A stretch of 64,000 bases of DNA from contig CP137864.1 in NCBI GenBank assembly GCA_034406715.1, forward strand, positions 1,116,001-1,180,000, written 5' to 3'. Positions 58,843 to 64,000 of this stretch are shown piece by piece (within the stretch, counting starts at the first letter, position 1; each line of letters begins with the position of its first letter). Source of the DNA: Rhodotorula mucilaginosa. Taxonomy: Eukaryota > Basidiomycota > Microbotryomycetes > Sporidiobolales > Sporidiobolaceae. The notes beneath the pieces are model-generated. The model did not search any database. It was given only the letters and a program-made list of their open reading frames with translations, and was not told where the DNA came from. The position numbers and the translations under genes were made by a program.

Positions 58843-61800
58843 CTACTCCACCAGTCGGCGAGCGTTGCTGCGACAAGCGAAAGAGAGCGTCAGGATCACT
58901 CTGACGGGGGACTGACGCGGCAGAGAGACAACTCACTGTGCCTGGACAACGCGCTCGAGGTGTCGGAACAGCCACAGCCGAGCAGACTGGTCCGCAATCG
59001 CCAGGAAAGGACCGGGCACATTGCCACGAAGGACGAGCGCTGGAGAGTGCTCGAAACACGATCAGTCTCGTCAACTTGCGCGATAGAATTCGTCGGGAAC
59101 TCACTGATGCCGCTAGCTTCCAAAGAGATGGTGGCGAGATCCGAGATCGGGACCTGTGTCAAGGCAAGCAACGTCAACAAACGAGCGCAAAGAAGCGGCG
59201 GCGAACCCGCACGGAATGGCAGCGCTACTCACATCCCAGCCGACTTTGAGCTTGTTGACGCGCACGAGGAGGATCCGGACCGTGGTGAGGATGACGACGA
59301 GCGTGTCGTCCGACGACGGCAAGTCGAGGTGCGCGACGTAGATCTCGTTGAAGTACTTGCCGTTCTCGACATTCTTGAGCCAGTTTTGGCCGAGTGCCTC
59401 CCTCTCCGAGTACGGCTACACGATGGAGAAAGCGTCAGGTAGTCTGCGGAGGCATAGGGGGAGACTGGTTGAAACGCACCCTCAAGACGCCATCACTCGC
59501 AGTGAAGCGAGGCAGCCTGACTCGGTCGATTCCGCTCACGTCAAAGACGGTTGTCGTGTTTCGGATGCCTGGCGGGTGGATTGGGTCAGCCTCAGCCAAG
59601 AAAGAGGAAAAGGCGAGCAGGCTTCGAGACGTACCTTCCGTGACGTTGTTGGCAAAGTCAAAGATACCGACGGCAGGCTTCGTCACAGCTCTGCAGGGAC
59701 GGATCGCATCAGAACATCGCACACTCGACTTTGAAGCGGCCAGACGTACCCGACGAGGCCCATGCCGACACCCTTGAAGAAACCGGCTGCTCCGCCCGTT
59801 TCTGCGCCCTCGAGGGGCTTGGTGGCCAGTCCCTCGAAGCCACTGGCGACGCTCGTGACGAGTGAAGTCGCTCCGGCGGTGACTCCGTACAGCGCGTGCT
59901 TCGGCTTGTTGCGGAACTGCCGGATTCGACGCTGGCTCTGGTACTGCTTGTCCAACGTCGCGGCCGACAGACCTGAAGGCAGACGAGGGCATGGTCAACA
60001 CCCACAGCTTTTTACGGGGTCTAAGGCGAGACAAATGATGCGCACCTTTGCCGATACTTCCCGAGATTTTGGCGAGCGAATCGCTGAAACCGAAGACCGT
60101 CTTCTTGGCGAGACTGCCTGCGCCGCGCGCGATGCCGACACCGAGGTCTTTGTTGCCGTTCATCATCACACTGTCGTAAGGCTGGATGAAGAAGTCGGCC
60201 ACGCCGGACGAGATATTCGTGAACAGCCCGGCGGGATTGCTGCGTCCCAGAAACCGAGCGTTAGTTGCTCCGCCTCGGGAAACGTTGGCGACACGGAGAT
60301 GCTTACCCGATAAAGTCGGCACTGCCCAGGACTCGATAGAGCTGGCCAAAGAACTCGTCGCCGTAGTGGACTGTCAACCTCTCCTGGAGGACAGGCAGCG
60401 AAAGGCGCGCGTTCTCGATCACGAGCGCGTTCAGGCGCACAGGCGCATCGTTGACGTTGCCGAGAGCCATCGTGAGGGCGTTGATGAAGAAGTAGAGCGG
60501 GTTGTGCGAAGTGAGCCTGGGAAGATACGGAAAAACGGGACGGTCAGCCTGAATCTCGAGAAGAGCCTGCGACAGGAGAACACCTTGAACGTACTTCTGC
60601 TCGACGTTGACCCGTTCGGTACGCATGAAGGAGAGGTCGAGCTGGATGGGGTGGAGATGCAGGATCTCGAAGTACAGATCGCCGCCCTTGGACGTTGCCG
60701 AAGGTTCGGGAATCTCTTCCGGGTCCTCGGTGAGTTTCCTACGGATTCTCAATCATCAGTACGCTGGAAACCCACGCATAAGGTAGTCTTCATGCTACTC
60801 ACGAAGGCGGCTCCTGTGCCGCTCCAGAGAACTTGGCAAAATCGAGCAGAGCGAAGAGGAAATCTTCGTCCACCTCGACCGTCATCTCTTGGAGGAGTAT
60901 CGACGCATACTTGAAGTACGTGACGCCGTGAGCTGGATCGATGGAGAATGGTCAGATCCGTGCCCCAAAATCTTGACAGGACGCGAAGATCCTCACCTTC
61001 GTCCTTGAGCACGATTGCGGAGGCTTGTAAGCTCGGCCGGATCTCGAGCTCCTTGCTGTCCTTCGGGATGACCGACGGATAGAGGAGGATGGGGTACAGC
61101 CCGCCGAACAGCTGGTTGTCGATCTGGATCCACTTGATCCCGATCTCGTACGCGACATTCGTGGTCGAGTCGGAGTAGCTTGCGGTGAATCCGCGGAAGG
61201 AGGCGTAGATGAGCTCCTGCATCTTCTTGTTGACGAGCGAGATGCCGACTCCTTCAAAGTTGATCCCGAGCGAGAACGTGGTGACGACCTCGACGTCGAC
61301 AGCCTCGAAGGTGGCATCGCGACTGCTGGCAGTCGACGACGCCGTCTCGATGTTGCGCCGCTGCACCTTGAAGACGCTGTCTTCTTCGACATAGTCGCTG
61401 AAGATGACTGCCTGTGTCGCTCCCTCGGCTCGTACATCGATCGAGACCACGGCCGTCTGTCCGTTGACCGAGAACTTGAAGGGAACGAGGGCACCAATCT
61501 CGAGGGGATTGACGAGGCGCTCGCGCCCACCGGCGGCAACCATCAATTGACGACCGTCCTCGGCAGGGAAGTCCCAGGCGTATGCCTGCTTCGCTCCCGC
61601 CTGAAGCTGGTAATGCCGCCGAGGCGCACCCTGCCGCTCGGAGGTTTCGCTCTTCTCGGCCTGCCAGAATTCGATCGCTTGGCTCGAGTCGTTGCGGAGG
61701 AGGAAAGGCCATGCGCCGGTTTCCGGATCGATCCGGATGAAGATGGAGGATCCATCGAGCAGCGCATCGACCCGCGCGAGGCGTTCCTCGCCGCTCTTCG

Positions 61801-64000
61801 TGAGCAAGCGCACGTAGGTCTGGCCGATGTTCTGCAGCTTGAACGGCGCGGACCACCTCCCGCTGTCGGCGAGAGAGAGGACGAGTTGGGGTTTCTGTCC
61901 TGCGCGCAGGAACCCGACGTGGTGTCGCTGACCGGGCGGCACGCGCACGTCGTTGGCGGATCCCAGTTCGCGAACCCGCAACTCTTCGCCAAAGTTGTTC
62001 TTGACGAGGAAACGCGGACAGAGCGTGATCACCTTGGTGAGCTTGTACTGTGGAGAAGAGTCGCTTAGCTTCCGGTTTCAGACTGACCACAACTCTGAGG
62101 AATGAACTTACGTCGCCGAGGCCCTCCTCCACCTTCAAGCCGACGCGCACTTCCTCGTTGCCAGTCGCCGACGGCAGGATGACTTCGGTCGTCATACCGA
62201 CGGTTTCGAAACTGAGAGGTTGGGACCAGTTTGAATCGCCTACCCGCAAAAGGGACCGGTTGCGTCGGTCATCGGTCGGGTACGAAAACATGAAAGGATC
62301 GCTGGGTTTCCGCTTCGATGACTCGGACGAAAGCTCCTCGAGTCCGGCGACGCTCTTGGCGGTACCGAAGAGCGACTTGGTCTTGAGAGCGAACGGCAGG
62401 CCGGTCTTGTTGATCAAGGTGTACGGCGCGTAGATTTGGACTCGGAACGCCCCGCCAGCGTCTGCGTGTTTTCTTTGGCGGCCAGTGTCAGGGAACGATG
62501 CACGAGCGCACTCGGGAGGGGGGAACGGGACGCGTACTGGTAATGGATCCGCAAGCCCAGCTTGTGGCCGCCCTTGTCGGCAAGGATGAGATCGCTCTCG
62601 ACCGGCAGGTCCTCCGGATTGTCCGTGTTGATGATGGCGAATTCGCTACGCCCGAACTCTGCTTGCGAAAGGACTAGAGTTAGTGTTCTTCGTTCCCGCA
62701 CTCAAGCAAAGTGAGTCAAACTCGCTGGTATCTTGGATCTCGATGCTGAGCAGGAGGAGGTGAGAAAGCTCGGCGACGTGAATCGGACTGACTCCGCCTG
62801 CGCGGAGGAACGACGTCCAGTTGTGCTCCAGATTCTTGTCGAAGACGCGATACCGAACATCGTGCGGCAGCAGATTTTGCACTTCGACCGGTGCTCGAAG
62901 GGAAAGAGAGATCTTGGGGTAGATCCTGAGGAACAAGGTGTCTCGTGAGCACCTGCTCCTTCGACCTCGATGCTGACATCGTGCGACATACCGTGTCAAA
63001 GGGTCGGCCTTGTCGTGAATCGCGTAAGCTTGGAATCGGAAAGCCGCCTCCTTCTGAGCTTTGCATACGATCGCGCGAGACGGCCTCTTGATGAGGTCTT
63101 GCCAGTGCAGACTCTCGATCGACCAGCCGTATCCGAAGCCCGCTACTCAAGGTCTGAGTCAGCACACGAGCAAGCACGGTTGAGTAACGTCACGTACGAT
63201 CCGGTCTGAGCTTGATACGATCGTGGTAGGCCGAGATGATGGGCACCGAACATTCTCCGCCGGGGGCTGTGCGAGCAGGGCTAGGTCAGCCCGGTAGCGC
63301 AGAGACCGGCAAAGAGAAAAGGCTGGACAGGTAGCTTACGGATCTTGAACACCTGCGAGGCCTTCTTGCCATGCTCGTCGACGACGACCATTTCGGCGTT
63401 GACGAGCGACTTGTTCTGCACCAGGAACGTCGAGCGGAAAGTGACCACCTTGACGTTGTCGACCAGCTTGACGTCGCACAGCAACCGATGCGTGACCTTG
63501 TTGACTTTCGGTCGGAGCGGGTGGATGTGTTCGCCTTCGCGGTCGACGTATACGTGCTTGAGACGATCCCAGTTTGTGCCCTCGATGACGATCGTCAGAG
63601 AGTTGTGCGTGTTGGCGGCGAGGTTCTCGCGCGCGCGACGCCAGTCGTCGAACCTCCACGGCATCTCGCTCCCGTCGTCCAGGCGGTGACCTTGCGAACC
63701 GGCGTCGGTACTCTCGCTCCATAGCGAGAGCGCGTATCCCGTTCGGTTGCGGAGCACGAACGGAGCGTTGGAGCCCCGCGCCGTCTTGAACACCTTGTCG
63801 CCCTCGCGGTCGAGGATAGACATGGTCGTCATGGCGAGTTCGATGAAGGACGAGGCGATGTTGAGCTCGAGGCGCTTCTTCGAGGAAATGTCGACCGAGA
63901 GAAGGCCGGTCTGGACCGAGCGAGTGACCTGCGCGTCCAGAGTCAAATGAGGGGACTGCAATCTTCGGGTCATACGAGAGAATTTGCAGGACTTACGTGA
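58843..64000 (-). CDS. VPS13: VPS13 lipid-transfer protein, C-terminal part
   Basis: VPS13 bridges membranes at contact sites and carries bulk lipid along a groove. The gene enters from the right edge; a 41-nt intron (63956-63996) lies at that edge. Visible parts: beta-rich VAB/SHR-BD region (NAPFVLRNRTGYALSLWSES, WSAPFKLQNIGQTYVRLL, AWPFLLRNDSSQAIEFWQ, VSIDVRAEG), FSLGINFEGVGISLVNKKMQ and IGIKWIQIDNQLFGGLYPIL, ILHLHPIQLDLSFM, then the ATG2/VPS13 C-terminal helices NPAGLFTNISSGVADFFIQP, GVGIARGAGSLAKKTVFGFS and AVTKPAVGIFDFANNVTEGI. The PH-like end reads YFNEIYVAHLDLPSSDDTLV, DLATISLEASGITLVLRGN and PFLAIADQSARLWLFRHLER. The terminus depends on splicing: an intron 58868-58936 gives an end at 58843 (AHNARRLVE); without it a TGA at 58933 follows VVQAQ. 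Confidence 0.93.

Overview
The window is nuclear DNA of a GC-rich basidiomycetous yeast-like fungus. Almost every gene is split by short introns (about 40-105 nt) with GTnnGT donors, CTGAC or CTAAC branch sites and pyrimidine-AG acceptors. Genes are densely packed on both strands. The protein set (Trs85, a Sec39-domain protein, REV3, Ded1, Swt1, Erv2-like, MESH1, diphthine synthase) is fungal. Base composition, intron style and gene density resemble red yeasts of the Rhodotorula/Sporobolomyces group, but that placement is inference; no rRNA or barcode locus is present.

Left third (1-24.9 kb): the 3' end of an HMG-box gene; a TTC9-like TPR protein; a disordered two-span membrane protein; a doubtful small transcript; a GH47 alpha-mannosidase; an F-box-like/LRR protein; a spartin/senescence-domain protein; an Erv2-type sulfhydryl oxidase divergent from a geranylgeranyl diphosphate synthase; diphthine synthase DPH5; a low-complexity protein; a MESH1 (SpoT-like) hydrolase; and a second F-box-like protein.

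Middle (25-46.6 kb): the DEAD-box helicase DED1 is divergent from RPS18 (uS13) across a 1.8 kb gap. Then come a flavin-reductase-like FMN protein and the DNA polymerase zeta catalytic subunit REV3. These two lie between the arms of a roughly 1.07 kb inverted repeat (30288-31357 and 40284-41348). Each arm carries the 3' half of RPS18, the RPS18/flavin-reductase intergenic region and exon 1 of the flavin reductase. Only arm A is joined to complete genes, so arm B is an inverted duplicate. Because arm B still carries a usable exon 1 and donor, flipping the 8.9 kb between the arms would leave all three genes whole but give the flavin reductase the promoter of the other arm. This is the most unusual structure in the window.

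Right third (41.5-64 kb): the TRAPP subunit TRS85 is head-to-head with a Sec39/NBAS-type Dsl1-complex protein, so two ER-Golgi tether genes share a start region. They are followed by a Swt1-type PIN ribonuclease, two MDR oxidoreductases of the PTGR/leukotriene-B4-dehydrogenase type, a RING-CH (MARCH-like) ubiquitin ligase, and the C-terminal part of the lipid-transfer protein VPS13, which runs off the right edge.

I see no tRNA, rRNA, CRISPR array, intact transposon or virus-like element. Start codons were set at the first in-frame ATG, often downstream of the longest open frame. Introns were placed by eye from splice consensus, reading frame and conserved motifs, so single exon edges may be off by a base or a few.
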